A DNA stretch of 64,000 nucleotides from UTCHB3 sp964431385 (GCA_964431385.1 CAYSJM010000004.1:1-64000); one strand, 5' to 3'; positions 42,466 to 50,820 are shown, counted from the stretch's first letter. The notes: a model not told the origin generated them from the sequence alone. Made by a program: numbers and translations.

Positions 42466-42538
42466 GCACCTTTAGCTCAGTTGGTAGAGCATATGACTCT
42501 TAATCATCAGGTCGCGGGTTCGAGTCCCGCAAGGTGCA
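42466..42538 (+). tRNA. tRNA-Lys (CTT anticodon)
   Basis: 73 nt without encoded CCA. Acceptor GCACCTT / AAGGTGC with discriminator A; D arm GCTC-AGTTGGTA-GAGC; anticodon loop CTCTTAA gives CTT (Lys, AAG codons); T arm GCGGG-TTCGAGT-CCCGC. The top anticodon-stem pair (27-43) is a T-C mismatch. It has its own promoter and terminator. Confidence 0.95.
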
Positions 42539-42544
42539 CAAGCG

Positions 42545-42573
42545 AAGCTCCCAGGTTTGGGGGCTTTTTTTTT
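42545..42573 (+). terminator. Terminator of tRNA-Lys
   Basis: AAGCTCCC / GGGGGCTT-type stem (with a G-U pair), then nine T. Confidence 0.85.
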
Positions 42574-42671
42574 GCGTGATGAAGGATGAGGGATGAAAAC
42601 CATTAGCCTGGAGATTTATCCCCGGGTGTACAGGCTATTTTTTCAAATCGTTTTGAACACAGGAATCAAAA

Positions 42672-44339
42672 ATGCAAGTAATCGAGACAACTGAAGAATA
42701 TAAATCTCTTCTGGAGAAATATGATAAACTTCTGCATCAAAATGAGAAGATGATAGAAGAGCACAGGAGAGAGATATTCATGCAAAGAAAGCATGAAACT
42801 CTTCTAAAAGAAATGGGCGGTCTTACCAAAATTGGAGCCTGGGAAATCGATATCGCAACCCGAAAGGTTTTATGGACTGATGAAGTTCGTGTGATCCATG
42901 AGGTAGATGAATCTTTTGAGCCATCTCTCGAAGCCGGATTAAATTTTTATACTCCCAAATCGAGAGAAAAATTACAGTCAGCAATTGAGAAATCGATTGA
43001 AACGGGAGAAATATTCGATTTTGAATTGGAAATAATTATTCGTACGGGGATAAAAAAACAGGTTCGGACTATCGGAAGAACCGACATTGAGGGGGGTGTG
43101 GTATATGGCACTTTCCAGGACATCACCGAGCAAAAATTAATACAAGATACTCAACTTTTTTTGATTAACAGCAGATATTTGGGGGATGGCGAAACCTTTT
43201 TTGAGTCTCTTGCACGATTCCTGTCTAAAAGTCTCGATATGGAATATGTCTGCATCGACAGATTGACCGGTGATAATCTTATTGCAAAAACTCTGGCTGT
43301 TTACTACTATGGTAAATTTGACCAAAATATTGAATACACTTTACGGGATACTCCTTGTGGAGATGTTGTCGGCAAAAACATCCGTTTTTATCCCTCAGGG
43401 GTCAGACATCTTTTCCCGAAAGATCAAGCACTTCAGGAAATGTCAGCAGAGAGTTACGCCGGAACAACTCTTTGGAGTTCAGATGGTAAACCGATTGGTT
43501 TAATTGCGGTAATAAGTGAAAAACCGATGAAAGACCAACATGTAGCCGAGACGATTCTAAACCTTGTATCGGTTAGAGCCGCAGGTGAATTGGAGAGAAG
43601 TGATGTTGAATACCAGCTCAAACTTCGGAAAGAGGAACTTGAACGGCAAATTTCGGTGAAAGATAAATTCTTCTCGATAATAGCCCACGATCTTAGAAGC
43701 CCTTTTCATGCATTTTTGAATTTGACAGAGACGATGGCATACGATGGGGAAGAGTTGACAATTTCCGAAATAATGAAGTTAAGTAAAGACCTGAATAATA
43801 CGGCTACAAATCTTTTTAATCTGCTCAATAATTTATTGGAGTGGTCAAAGTTACAGCAGGGGAATATTTCGTACACTCCGGAGAATATTTTGCTTAACGA
43901 CCTGATTATTCAGCATGTTGAGTTAATGCAAGAAAGGGGAAGACAAAAGCAAATCGAAATATTGACTGAGTTGGTATCCGATGTTTCTGTTGAAGGTGAT
44001 AGAAATATGTTGAATTCTGTAGTATTAAATCTCCTTTCAAATGCCCTGAAGTTTAGTAATCGGGGGGGGAATGTCTTAATTAAAACCGAATTGATGTCAC
44101 AAGATACAATAAGAGTAATGGTGAAAGACAGCGGAATAGGTATGCCCGAAAATATTCTGCAAAATCTATTTAGAATTGAGGTGAATGTTGGCAGGAGCGG
44201 TACCGACGGTGAAAAAAGCAGTGGTTTGGGGCTTCTAATCTGCAAAGAATTTGTTGAAAAACACGGTGGTAATTTGAGGGTCGAAAGCAAATTGGGGGTT
44301 GGCAGCACATTCTTTTTCACACTGAAGAAGACAGGATAA
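42672..44339 (+). CDS. Cytoplasmic PAS-GAF sensor histidine kinase
   Basis: 555 residues, no membrane segment. Domains: N-terminal coiled coil (~1-45), PAS/PAC (~50-155, IGAWEIDIATRKVLWTDE...GTFQDITEQK), GAF (~165-315), then HisKA with H-box FSIIAHDLRSPFHAF (phospho-His) and HATPase_c with N-box LNLLSNALKFS, G1 DSGIGMPE and G2 SSGLGLLICKEF. It autophosphorylates in response to an internal signal and passes phosphate to an unknown response regulator; none is adjacent, so it is an orphan kinase. ATG 42672 is preceded by an A/G-rich stretch. Confidence 0.92.
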   Translation: MQVIETTEEYKSLLEKYDKLLHQNEKMIEEHRREIFMQRKHETLLKEMGGLTKIGAWEIDIATRKVLWTDEVRVIHEVDESFEPSLEAGLNFYTPKSREKLQSAIEKSIETGEIFDFELEIIIRTGIKKQVRTIGRTDIEGGVVYGTFQDITEQKLIQDTQLFLINSRYLGDGETFFESLARFLSKSLDMEYVCIDRLTGDNLIAKTLAVYYYGKFDQNIEYTLRDTPCGDVVGKNIRFYPSGVRHLFPKDQALQEMSAESYAGTTLWSSDGKPIGLIAVISEKPMKDQHVAETILNLVSVRAAGELERSDVEYQLKLRKEELERQISVKDKFFSIIAHDLRSPFHAFLNLTETMAYDGEELTISEIMKLSKDLNNTATNLFNLLNNLLEWSKLQQGNISYTPENILLNDLIIQHVELMQERGRQKQIEILTELVSDVSVEGDRNMLNSVVLNLLSNALKFSNRGGNVLIKTELMSQDTIRVMVKDSGIGMPENILQNLFRIEVNVGRSGTDGEKSSGLGLLICKEFVEKHGGNLRVESKLGVGSTFFFTLKKTG

Positions 44340-44415
44340 AAATCACAACTATTGATTCAGGATTTTATTATCTTGCAGACATAGTTAAAAAAGGATCACA
44401 AAACAAGGAATAGTC

Positions 44416-45072
44416 ATGAAAAAAATGTACACAATTCTTTTCATATTAGCGTTGGTTCCTCTGACTTTTGGTCAGATTGTCCCAAAATTTGGCTTGGGCT
44501 TTAGTGGTGGGGTGGCAATACCCTCTGGTGATATGGGTGATATTTACAAAACCGGTTTTGGAGGAAGTGTTACTTTTGTTTTACCGATTCCAATTCCGGT
44601 AGAGCTTTCTGCATCAATCGGTTATTATTCATTCAAATTTAACAACGATTATTTTGCAACTCAGTTGAAAACCTACACCGGCTCAACTCCGACAGTTGAT
44701 GTAGATGCTCCGTTGAACCTGATCCCATTGACAGTAAATGCCAGATATTACATGACCCCAATAGGTATCCGTCCTTATGGTGAAGTAAATCTCGGTATCG
44801 GAATTGCTTCATTGAAGAATGTTTTTCTCCAGGGTTCAGGTAACTCGATGTCGATAAAGACGGAAGACAAATCAGAGACCAAACAGTACCTCGCTGCAGG
44901 TGTGGGTGTTCTTATTGGTGTAGGAATCGTAGCCGACATCGATGTTAATATCCGTTATGCACTTCTCGGACAGGAATTCAGCCAAATGACCACTACCGGA
45001 AATTCTGTAAATTATTCTTCATCCACCGGTTCATACCTCGGAATAAACGCAGGTTTCAGACTAAAATTATAA
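44416..45072 (+). CDS. Outer-membrane beta-barrel protein
   Basis: 218 residues: signal peptide (cleavage near TFGQ-I, ~20) and then alternating amphipathic strands typical of an eight-stranded barrel (GLGFSGGVAIPSGDMG, VTFVLPIPIPVELSASIGYYSF, ...GSYLGINAGFRLKL) ending in the terminal Leu preferred by the BAM machinery. It belongs to the OmpW/porin-like 'outer membrane beta-barrel' group by pattern; the function is unknown. It is followed by a strong terminator and a repeat region. Confidence 0.75.
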   Translation: MKKMYTILFILALVPLTFGQIVPKFGLGFSGGVAIPSGDMGDIYKTGFGGSVTFVLPIPIPVELSASIGYYSFKFNNDYFATQLKTYTGSTPTVDVDAPLNLIPLTVNARYYMTPIGIRPYGEVNLGIGIASLKNVFLQGSGNSMSIKTEDKSETKQYLAAGVGVLIGVGIVADIDVNIRYALLGQEFSQMTTTGNSVNYSSSTGSYLGINAGFRLKL

Positions 45073-45094
45073 TCCTTTTCAGTTCGCTGATTAT

Positions 45095-45130
45095 AAGGCT
45101 GTTTCTTTAGCGGGGGCAGCCTTTTTTTTG
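45095..45130 (+). terminator. Terminator of the beta-barrel gene
   Basis: AAGGCTG / CAGCCTT stem with a 15-nt loop, followed by TTTTTTTG. Confidence 0.85.
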
Positions 45131-45158
45131 TGGCGACATATTGGTAGAAATTAGTACC

Positions 45159-45221
45159 AATTCAATAAATTCACCTAAATACATTCAATAGATTGAACGA
45201 ATTTAGCTAAATTTGTTCAAT
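45159..45221. repeat. 63-bp direct repeat, copy upstream of the AAA/DUF4143 gene
   Basis: Differs from the copy at 46387-46449 at two bases. Its right half (45192-45221) is a 30-bp palindrome with one G-T mismatch, containing a perfect -7 box TAAATTTG (45208-45215) in the direction of the ATPase gene. The TTCAAT core recurs at 45184 and 45216. Confidence 0.9.
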
Positions 45222-45236
45222 TAATTGGAGAAATTT

Positions 45237-46364
45237 ATGATAGATCGAAAAATTGAGTCCATAATCCTCGAAGCACTTGTACCCGGCAAGGTTGTTATTT
45301 TACTTGGAGCCAGGAGAACAGGGAAGACCGTCATGTTAAAAAAGATAGTTTCTATGAATTCGGAGTCGAGTCTCTTTTTTAATGGCGAGGATTTTGAAGT
45401 TCAGAGACTGTTGGAAAACAGATCAGTTGCAAATTATGAAAAAATTCTTGGCACTTCAAAACTATTGGTGATAGATGAGGCTCAGAAAGTACCTGAAATT
45501 GGCAAAATCCTTAAGCTAATGATTGATTCGATTTCGGGTCTAAGAATAATTGCAACCGGTTCCTCCGCATTTGACCTTACCGGCAAACTCGGTGAACCAC
45601 TGACGGGAAGAAACCGGACATTTCGATTGTTCCCGTTGAGTGAAGAGGAATTGGATCCTCTTCTTGGGATTACTGAGAAGAGAGCTACGCTCGAGGAGCG
45701 ACTTGTTTATGGTTCCTATCCTGAGATTTTCTCCATGCACAACAGAGAAGCAAAAGTAAAATATTTAAAAGAGCTCGTAAATGATTATCTGTTGAGAGAT
45801 CTTTTGTCGTTTGAAGGGGTAAAAAATGCAGGGGTGATTCATCATCTGTTAAGACTTGTTGCTTTCCAAGCCGGTTCAGAAGTATCGATGAGCGAACTTT
45901 CATCAAATCTTGGTATTTCCAGAAACACAGTGGAAAAATATCTTGATCTTTTGTCAAAGGTATTTGTAATATATAAAGTCGAGGGTTTCTCGCGTAACCT
46001 GCGAAAAGAAATTACCAAAAATGCAAAATGGTATTTTTACGATAATGGAATAAGAAACACACTTGTAGCTAACCTGAATCCACTTGGACTGAGGAATGAC
46101 ATCGGGAGTCTTTGGGAAAATTTTATCATTGGTGAAAGAACCAAATTTCAGGAATATCATAATATACTTTCGAACAACTTCTTCTGGCGTACTTATGATA
46201 AACAGGAAATTGACCGGATCGAAGAACGGGAAGGGAAGCTCTTTGCTTATGAGTTTAAATTTAATAAGGAAAAGGCAAAATTTCCGGTTGCATTCTCAAC
46301 CACATATCCGGAATCAGAGTTTAAAGTGGTCTCGGCGAATAACTACCATGAATTTGTGATGTGA
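45237..46364 (+). CDS. AAA ATPase with C-terminal DUF4143 domain
   Basis: 375 residues. Walker A (LGARRTGKT), Walker B (LLVIDEAQKVPE) and a sensor segment (IATGSSAFDL) make up the AAA_14-type ATPase, followed by a winged-helix-like segment (SMSELSSNLGISRNTVEKYLDLLSKVFVIYKVEGF) and the DUF4143 PD-(D/E)XK-like domain with ENFIIGERTKF, FFWRTYDKQEIDRIEE and AYEFKFN (E-x-K). The family is widespread and has no assigned role. I chose ATG 45237 with TTGGAG 7 bp upstream. It is flanked by nearly identical 63-bp direct repeats, the first of which supplies the promoter. Confidence 0.85.
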   Translation: MIDRKIESIILEALVPGKVVILLGARRTGKTVMLKKIVSMNSESSLFFNGEDFEVQRLLENRSVANYEKILGTSKLLVIDEAQKVPEIGKILKLMIDSISGLRIIATGSSAFDLTGKLGEPLTGRNRTFRLFPLSEEELDPLLGITEKRATLEERLVYGSYPEIFSMHNREAKVKYLKELVNDYLLRDLLSFEGVKNAGVIHHLLRLVAFQAGSEVSMSELSSNLGISRNTVEKYLDLLSKVFVIYKVEGFSRNLRKEITKNAKWYFYDNGIRNTLVANLNPLGLRNDIGSLWENFIIGERTKFQEYHNILSNNFFWRTYDKQEIDRIEEREGKLFAYEFKFNKEKAKFPVAFSTTYPESEFKVVSANNYHEFVM

Positions 46365-46367
46365 ATT

Positions 46368-46388
46368 AGGAGTTCATGACTCCTTTAA
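46368..46388 (+). terminator. Short hairpin after the AAA/DUF4143 gene
   Basis: AGGAGT / ACTCCT with a TCATG loop, then TTTAATT. A weak terminator that abuts the second 63-bp repeat. Confidence 0.45.
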
Positions 46389-46449
46389 TTCAATAAATTC
46401 AACTAAATACATTCAATAGATTGAACGAATTTAGCTAAATTCGTTCAAT
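46387..46449. repeat. 63-bp direct repeat, copy downstream of the AAA/DUF4143 gene
   Basis: 61 of 63 bases match 45159-45221. Its right half (46420-46449) is a perfect 30-bp palindrome (ATTGAACGAATTTAG / CTAAATTCGTTCAAT). The base that completes the palindrome also spoils the -7 box (TAAATTCG). Confidence 0.9.
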
Positions 46450-46546
46450 CTGCCTCAAAACCGCCAAGAGACCCGAATTAATTTTCAGATTCAATCAACA
46501 TCTGCCAAAAAGAATAGATATCTGGTTTACAACAAGAACTATAGTT

Positions 46547-46984
46547 TTACTCTGCTTTTTCTGCAAACTCCTTAAACTGAACCATCATTTTCATATTCTC
46601 TTTTTTGAAGGCACCAGGCATTAGAAATCCGATAATTTTCATGAACCCGGAAAACTTAAATTCGTTTGTGCAGCGATAGAGAGTGCGATTTTCATCGAGC
46701 GGGACAAACTGATTTTTAACTTCGTTCCAGACACCTTTTGCTTCGTAGGTCCCGGCAAATTCGTCGGGTAAATTTTTCACCGTGATGGTCTCGACCATCT
46801 CGATCTCTCTTTTACCCATCTGGTATTTTAGTTTCGATTTTGCACCAGGTTCGCCGGGGGTTCCACTAAGGTGCTGAAAACTTTGCAGACCCGGTTGCCA
46901 CAGTTTCAGGTTATCGGGATTATCAAATAGTTCGACTACTCGTTTTACAGGGAGATTTATCTCCACTTCTCCGGAAAATTGCAT
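46547..46984 (-). CDS. SRPBCC/START-like ligand-binding protein
   Basis: 145 residues with the START-like pattern: an N-terminal strand (FSGEVEINLPVKRVVELFDNPDNLKLWQPGL), beta strands, and a long C-terminal helix (AFKKENMKMMVQFKEFAEKA). Proteins of this family bind hydrophobic ligands or act as cyclases or dehydratases. No metal or catalytic residues stand out. The start is ATG 46984. It is alone on its strand. Confidence 0.8.
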   Translation of the reverse strand: MQFSGEVEINLPVKRVVELFDNPDNLKLWQPGLQSFQHLSGTPGEPGAKSKLKYQMGKREIEMVETITVKNLPDEFAGTYEAKGVWNEVKNQFVPLDENRTLYRCTNEFKFSGFMKIIGFLMPGAFKKENMKMMVQFKEFAEKAE

Positions 46985-47097
46985 CTTTACCTCGATGTTG
47001 GGTGGGGAAAATATTTTCGATTAAAATGCGAAGTTAATATATTAAGGACTAAACTCAAAATAACAGGTAAAAATATAAATAAAAAATAAAAAAAATC

Positions 47098-47128
47098 TTT
47101 GTAGTGTTAAAAATATATTTTAACTTGC
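47098..47128 (+). promoter_or_regulatory. Candidate promoter of the T9SS cargo gene
   Basis: TTTG (47098-47101), 19 bp, TAACTTGC (47121-47128). The spacing is perfect, the -7 box matches TAnnTT then differs. Confidence 0.45.
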
Positions 47129-47181
47129 ATATGCACATTTAATAATCTAATCGAATAATTATTCAAAAGAAAGATCCCATC

Positions 47182-48588
47182 ATGAAAGTTGCTTCTTTTC
47201 TGTTTGTTTTCGTTTTTGCCGTTAGCTTGACCTATGCTCAGGTTGACCAGGCTCCAAAAATTCCCCGTGGTGGTGGAGTATTTATGGATACTATTCCACC
47301 TGCCGGATTCCCGTTTCCAACACAGTTTAACTTCAATTATTCAACAGTAACCTCTCCCAACATGATTGGCGGAACTGTTGGTGCCATGTTCATTAACGGA
47401 AAGTATTACTTCAACCGTTGGAACGGTACCGTTATCTATCGTTACAATCCTGACGGACCCGGCAACGGACCCGGAACAGTTTTCGATTCACTCAATTATG
47501 CCGGCTCAATTCGCGATTTGGCATCAGATGGTACAAGACTGTTTGGTGGAAATGCTGCAACCGGAATCATTGAAATCGACCCAAATACTGGTGCTACAGT
47601 TAAAACCTTTACTCTTACAGGCGGTGCAACCAGAGCAATTGCATGGGATGCAAACCGTAAAGGTTTCTGGAACACTGCGTTTGGCGGAAATATTTTCTTC
47701 CATGATACAACCGGTGCACTTAAGCTGACAATTACCAGCACGCTCGCAGGCAAGTATGGTTTGGCTATCGACAGTCTCCCCGGTCAGCCGGCATATCTTT
47801 GGGTATGGAACCAAATCACGACATCAGCAAATGCTCTGCACAAATATAATATTGCTACCGGTCTTGAAGAGGCAGTTTATCAGTTTAACCTTACAGCTAC
47901 AAGCATCGGAACCGCCGGTGGTGCTGAAATTTGTACTGTGAACGGACAGAGACTTCTTCTTGTAAACTATCAGAACTTCGCTTTGGCAGCTTATCAGTTA
48001 CCAAATGCTACAATTCCTGTAGAATTTACATCATTCAGTGCTTCCGCTAATGGGAATGATGTTCTTTTGAGCTGGTCAACAGCTACCGAAAAGAACAACC
48101 AGGGATTTGAAGTTATGAGAAAATCAGGCAATGGCGAGTACCAGTCTGTTGGTTATATCAACGGTAACAGCACCACACTGAATCCTCACAACTATTCATT
48201 TGTTGACAAGAATGTACCAAATGGTCAGAATTCATACCGTTTGCGTCAGATCGATTTTGACGGAAGTTATGCTTTCTCTTCCATAGTTGAAGTTGATGTT
48301 GCAGCTCCTTCACAGTTTGGACTTGCACAGAATTTCCCGAATCCGTTTAACCCTTCAACCACAATCAGCTTTAATCTTGCAGTTGATTCAAAGGTTACAC
48401 TTAAAGTTTACAACACTCTTGGTCAGGAAGTAAGCGTACTTACCAATGCAACTTATGGTGCAGGTACACACAACTTGAATTTCGATGCCTCGGCTCTAAC
48501 TTCCGGAATTTATGTTTATTCCATCGAAGCTGCCGGTGTTGACGGAACTAACTTCAAATCAACAAAGAAGATGATTCTGAATAAATAA
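47182..48588 (+). CDS. Secreted protein with T9SS type A sorting domain, beta-propeller-like N-terminal half
   Basis: 468 residues. A signal peptide ends at SLTYAQ (~20). The central ~250 residues show repeated Gly/Asn-rich strands and 'DATTG' turns (IEIDPNTGATVKTFTL...FHDTTGALKLTI) as in a propeller or NHL-like fold. Then a fibronectin-like segment (PVEFTSFSASANGNDVLLSWSTATEKNNQGFEV) and the C-terminal sorting domain QNFPNPFNPSTTISFNL...GQEVSVL...SGIYVYSIEA. So it is a type IX secretion cargo, either released or attached to the cell surface. The ligand or enzyme function is unknown. A family terminator follows. Confidence 0.85.
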   Translation: MKVASFLFVFVFAVSLTYAQVDQAPKIPRGGGVFMDTIPPAGFPFPTQFNFNYSTVTSPNMIGGTVGAMFINGKYYFNRWNGTVIYRYNPDGPGNGPGTVFDSLNYAGSIRDLASDGTRLFGGNAATGIIEIDPNTGATVKTFTLTGGATRAIAWDANRKGFWNTAFGGNIFFHDTTGALKLTITSTLAGKYGLAIDSLPGQPAYLWVWNQITTSANALHKYNIATGLEEAVYQFNLTATSIGTAGGAEICTVNGQRLLLVNYQNFALAAYQLPNATIPVEFTSFSASANGNDVLLSWSTATEKNNQGFEVMRKSGNGEYQSVGYINGNSTTLNPHNYSFVDKNVPNGQNSYRLRQIDFDGSYAFSSIVEVDVAAPSQFGLAQNFPNPFNPSTTISFNLAVDSKVTLKVYNTLGQEVSVLTNATYGAGTHNLNFDASALTSGIYVYSIEAAGVDGTNFKSTKKMILNK

Positions 48589-48630
48589 TGCAATAATGCA
48601 GTAATATTTCAAGGTTTGAGGTAGGAAAAA

Positions 48631-48658
48631 TAATACCTAATACCTAATACCTAATATT
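48631..48658. repeat. TAATACC heptamer tandem array
   Basis: TAATACC three times (48631, 48638, 48645) then TAATATT, before a terminator. The same heptamer array lies between two converging genes at 18127-18154. Confidence 0.8.
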
Positions 48659-48662
48659 TAAA

Positions 48663-48694
48663 AGAGGCTGTCTCAGAAATGGGGCAGCTTTTTT
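48663..48694 (+). terminator. Terminator of the T9SS cargo gene
   Basis: AGGCTG...CAGCTT stem followed by TTTTTTG; the same AGGCTG core as at 40663 and 45095. Confidence 0.7.
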
Positions 48695-48834
48695 GTTTTA
48701 TATAGGGCTAAGTGACACAGTTATTTGTTTATTGTTGGAATTAATTTTAAGTTGAGGGCACATTTTTTAATAAAAATATTGTAATAATGTATTTAATCGC
48801 ATAAATATCCACTACATTTTTCATTGGAGATTAT

Positions 48835-50106
48835 ATGGCGATCATCAGTTCTGTCGGTGGGAAGAGAATAATTGCAAAAAAAACGATTTTTTTGGCAGTA
48901 ACAGTTGTCCTTTCGATGTTTGTTGTCTCTTGCAAGGAAGAGAGTGGAGTAGGGGCTAATAACAAAAATTACTCGGATCAGATCAAGACTGTGCTTGAAG
49001 TGACACTCGACTCGATAAAGCGGGCAGATCCCTTATATCCCGGAGGGCTTGCACTTCATGTGATTTATCCGGGTGGGGAAGTGTTTCAGCAGACTGGATT
49101 TACAAATGCGGTAACTGCAACTACACATTTTAGAGCCGCGAGCAACACAAAAACTCTTACAGCGGCGGCTATTCTTCTTTTGCATCAGAGAGGAAAGCTG
49201 AACATCAATCATAAAATAACAGACACAATCCTGGGAACGACTGCAACTTATGTGCCAAACGATCAAAATTATGCCATTCCCTTCAAAAATGAGATTACTA
49301 TTCTCCAATTGATGCAACACAGGGCTGGCGTTTTCGATGTTGCAAATGACCCTATTCCGGATACAGTAAGTGCACCGGTTCCGTATAAAAATGACTGGTA
49401 TCTTGAGTATATGAAGGCGACTAACCCGACCTACACCTTCACTTTTGATGAACTTGTAGGGGTTGTAGCCATCACCGGACTTTATTATTTCAGACCGGGG
49501 ACAGATTACCACTATAGCAATACTGGCTATTCGATGCTCGGGAAGATAATTGAACGGGTATCAGGGAAAACTTATGGACAATTCATTAATGATGAAATAA
49601 TTAAACCGATGGGAATGATCTCATCTTTCATGCCCGATCTGGGGAGTGACCGTCAGCTACCGACACCGTTCGCACCCGGGTTTGTGCACATTCCTTCAGG
49701 TATTGAGAATGTCTCCATTTCCAATGTTTCCGGAAATGTTGCCGAGGGTAATCTGGTCACCACCACTTCCGACCTTACCAGGTTTTTAAGAAAATTGCTC
49801 AGAGGTGAAGGAGTTTTAACTTCAAATCTCGTTTATTCGACTATGTTAAATTGTCTGCCGACCACCACAGGTTCACTATCGCTTTATGGTTGTGGTGTGA
49901 ACAGCATAAATATGCTTGGTTACGGGCATACGGGTGCACATGAGGGGTACCTTTCGCAAATGATTTATGATCCTGTAACGGATGTAACCCTCGTAATTTA
50001 TACCAACGCATGGGATTTGCGTGAGGGGATTAATTCAATTCGCGTCACAATGAGTCACATGCAGGAAGCACTATATAAAGTAAAAAGGATTGTACTTGCC
50101 AAATAA
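48835..50106 (+). CDS. Serine hydrolase of the beta-lactamase/DD-peptidase (class C) family, lipoprotein
   Basis: 423 residues. The signal peptide ends in a lipobox (FVVSC, Cys ~33). The class C triad is intact: SNTK (Ser nucleophile and Lys), YSN in DYHYSNTGYSML and HTG in GYGHTGAHEG. Conserved surrounding segments: TAAAILLLHQRGKLNINHKI, LQLMQHRAGVFD, IIERVSGKTYGQFINDEIIKPMGM. Such proteins are esterases, DD-carboxypeptidases or beta-lactamase-like; no choice among them is possible from sequence. The end overlaps the start of the next gene, implying coupling. Confidence 0.88.
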   Translation: MAIISSVGGKRIIAKKTIFLAVTVVLSMFVVSCKEESGVGANNKNYSDQIKTVLEVTLDSIKRADPLYPGGLALHVIYPGGEVFQQTGFTNAVTATTHFRAASNTKTLTAAAILLLHQRGKLNINHKITDTILGTTATYVPNDQNYAIPFKNEITILQLMQHRAGVFDVANDPIPDTVSAPVPYKNDWYLEYMKATNPTYTFTFDELVGVVAITGLYYFRPGTDYHYSNTGYSMLGKIIERVSGKTYGQFINDEIIKPMGMISSFMPDLGSDRQLPTPFAPGFVHIPSGIENVSISNVSGNVAEGNLVTTTSDLTRFLRKLLRGEGVLTSNLVYSTMLNCLPTTTGSLSLYGCGVNSINMLGYGHTGAHEGYLSQMIYDPVTDVTLVIYTNAWDLREGINSIRVTMSHMQEALYKVKRIVLAK

Positions 50107-50671
50107 ACCGGCTACTAATGAACCCGTCGATTTTTGTCGGGTTAAAAAGATTGATGAAAAAGGTTACGGATTTCTGAAAAGTCTTCATTACAAAAATGAT
50201 GTCTTTTTCCATTTTAGCCAGATAGAGAGGGAAGAACTCCTCGCAAAGCTAACAAAGCTGAAGCGGGGTGATTTTTTCCTCTTCTTTACTTCCAGGGAAA
50301 GACCTGACGGTAAGAGGAAGGTGGATAATATTTGGTATGAAGTGAAGGAGATACCTGTTGAGAAAGTTCCCGGAGTTATTGATGTACTTCTAAGGGAGTT
50401 TGAGGATGGCAATACGAATCTTTATGATCTTCTTTTTGTATTTGGCGAATTAAAACAGTTGGGTTACATATTTCCATTTGTAGTGGACAGGGTGCTTGCA
50501 TGTAAGAAAATATTAAATTTACCCACTACGATTCTGCCATATTTATCCGATGATGAGTTCAAGAAGCTTTGCCAAAATCTCGATATGGAGGGGCTGAAAG
50601 AGAACCCCCAAAAACCGTTTTGGTATGATGAGATATTGAAGAAGGCGGGGGAAATGGGCGCGTTCGGGTGA
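50096..50671 (+). CDS. Cold-shock-like protein with C-terminal extension
   Basis: 191 residues from TTG 50096 (AAAAGGA 6 bp upstream); an in-frame TTG at 50090 is too close to that site. The N-terminal ~75 residues resemble a cold-shock domain: FCRVKKIDEKGYGFLKSLHYKNDVFFHFSQIER (RNP-like GYGFLKS and VFFHFS). The ~115-residue C-terminal part is helical and not recognised. It probably binds RNA or single-stranded DNA. Overlaps the serine hydrolase gene by 11 bp, so translation is likely coupled, an odd pairing of an envelope enzyme with an RNA-binding protein. Confidence 0.7.
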   Translation: MPNKPATNEPVDFCRVKKIDEKGYGFLKSLHYKNDVFFHFSQIEREELLAKLTKLKRGDFFLFFTSRERPDGKRKVDNIWYEVKEIPVEKVPGVIDVLLREFEDGNTNLYDLLFVFGELKQLGYIFPFVVDRVLACKKILNLPTTILPYLSDDEFKKLCQNLDMEGLKENPQKPFWYDEILKKAGEMGAFG

Positions 50672-50703
50672 AGAGATTTTTGTTCTGATCCATAAAATCA
50701 GTA

Positions 50704-50820
50704 CAATTTATGGAATATGACTCCACAAAATCACTTAAATTTATGGAATAGTACTCCACAAAATCACCTAAATTTATGGAGTTAAACTCCACAAATTAAG
50801 GTAAATTTATGGAGATAATG
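50704..50820. repeat. 33-bp tandem repeat array (3.5 units) with internal palindromes
   Basis: Units start at 50704, 50737, 50770 and 50803 (partial), exactly 33 bp apart. Each unit has TAAATTTA-like sequence, TGGA, seven variable bases, TCCA, then CAAA and an A-rich spacer. The seven central bases differ among units while the arms are kept, which suggests a protein-binding site selected for its arms. The unit layout matches the repeat next to the DUF4143 gene at 45159. No spacers and no cas genes, so not CRISPR. Confidence 0.85.

Noticed and set aside
45159..46449. Insertion sequence around the AAA gene
   Set aside because: Direct, not inverted, terminal repeats; the gene is an AAA/DUF4143 ATPase, not a transposase; no target-site duplication was found outside the repeats.
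50704..50820. CRISPR-like array with 33-bp periodicity
   Set aside because: The units are contiguous with no spacers, the variable part is only seven bases inside each palindrome, and no cas genes are near.
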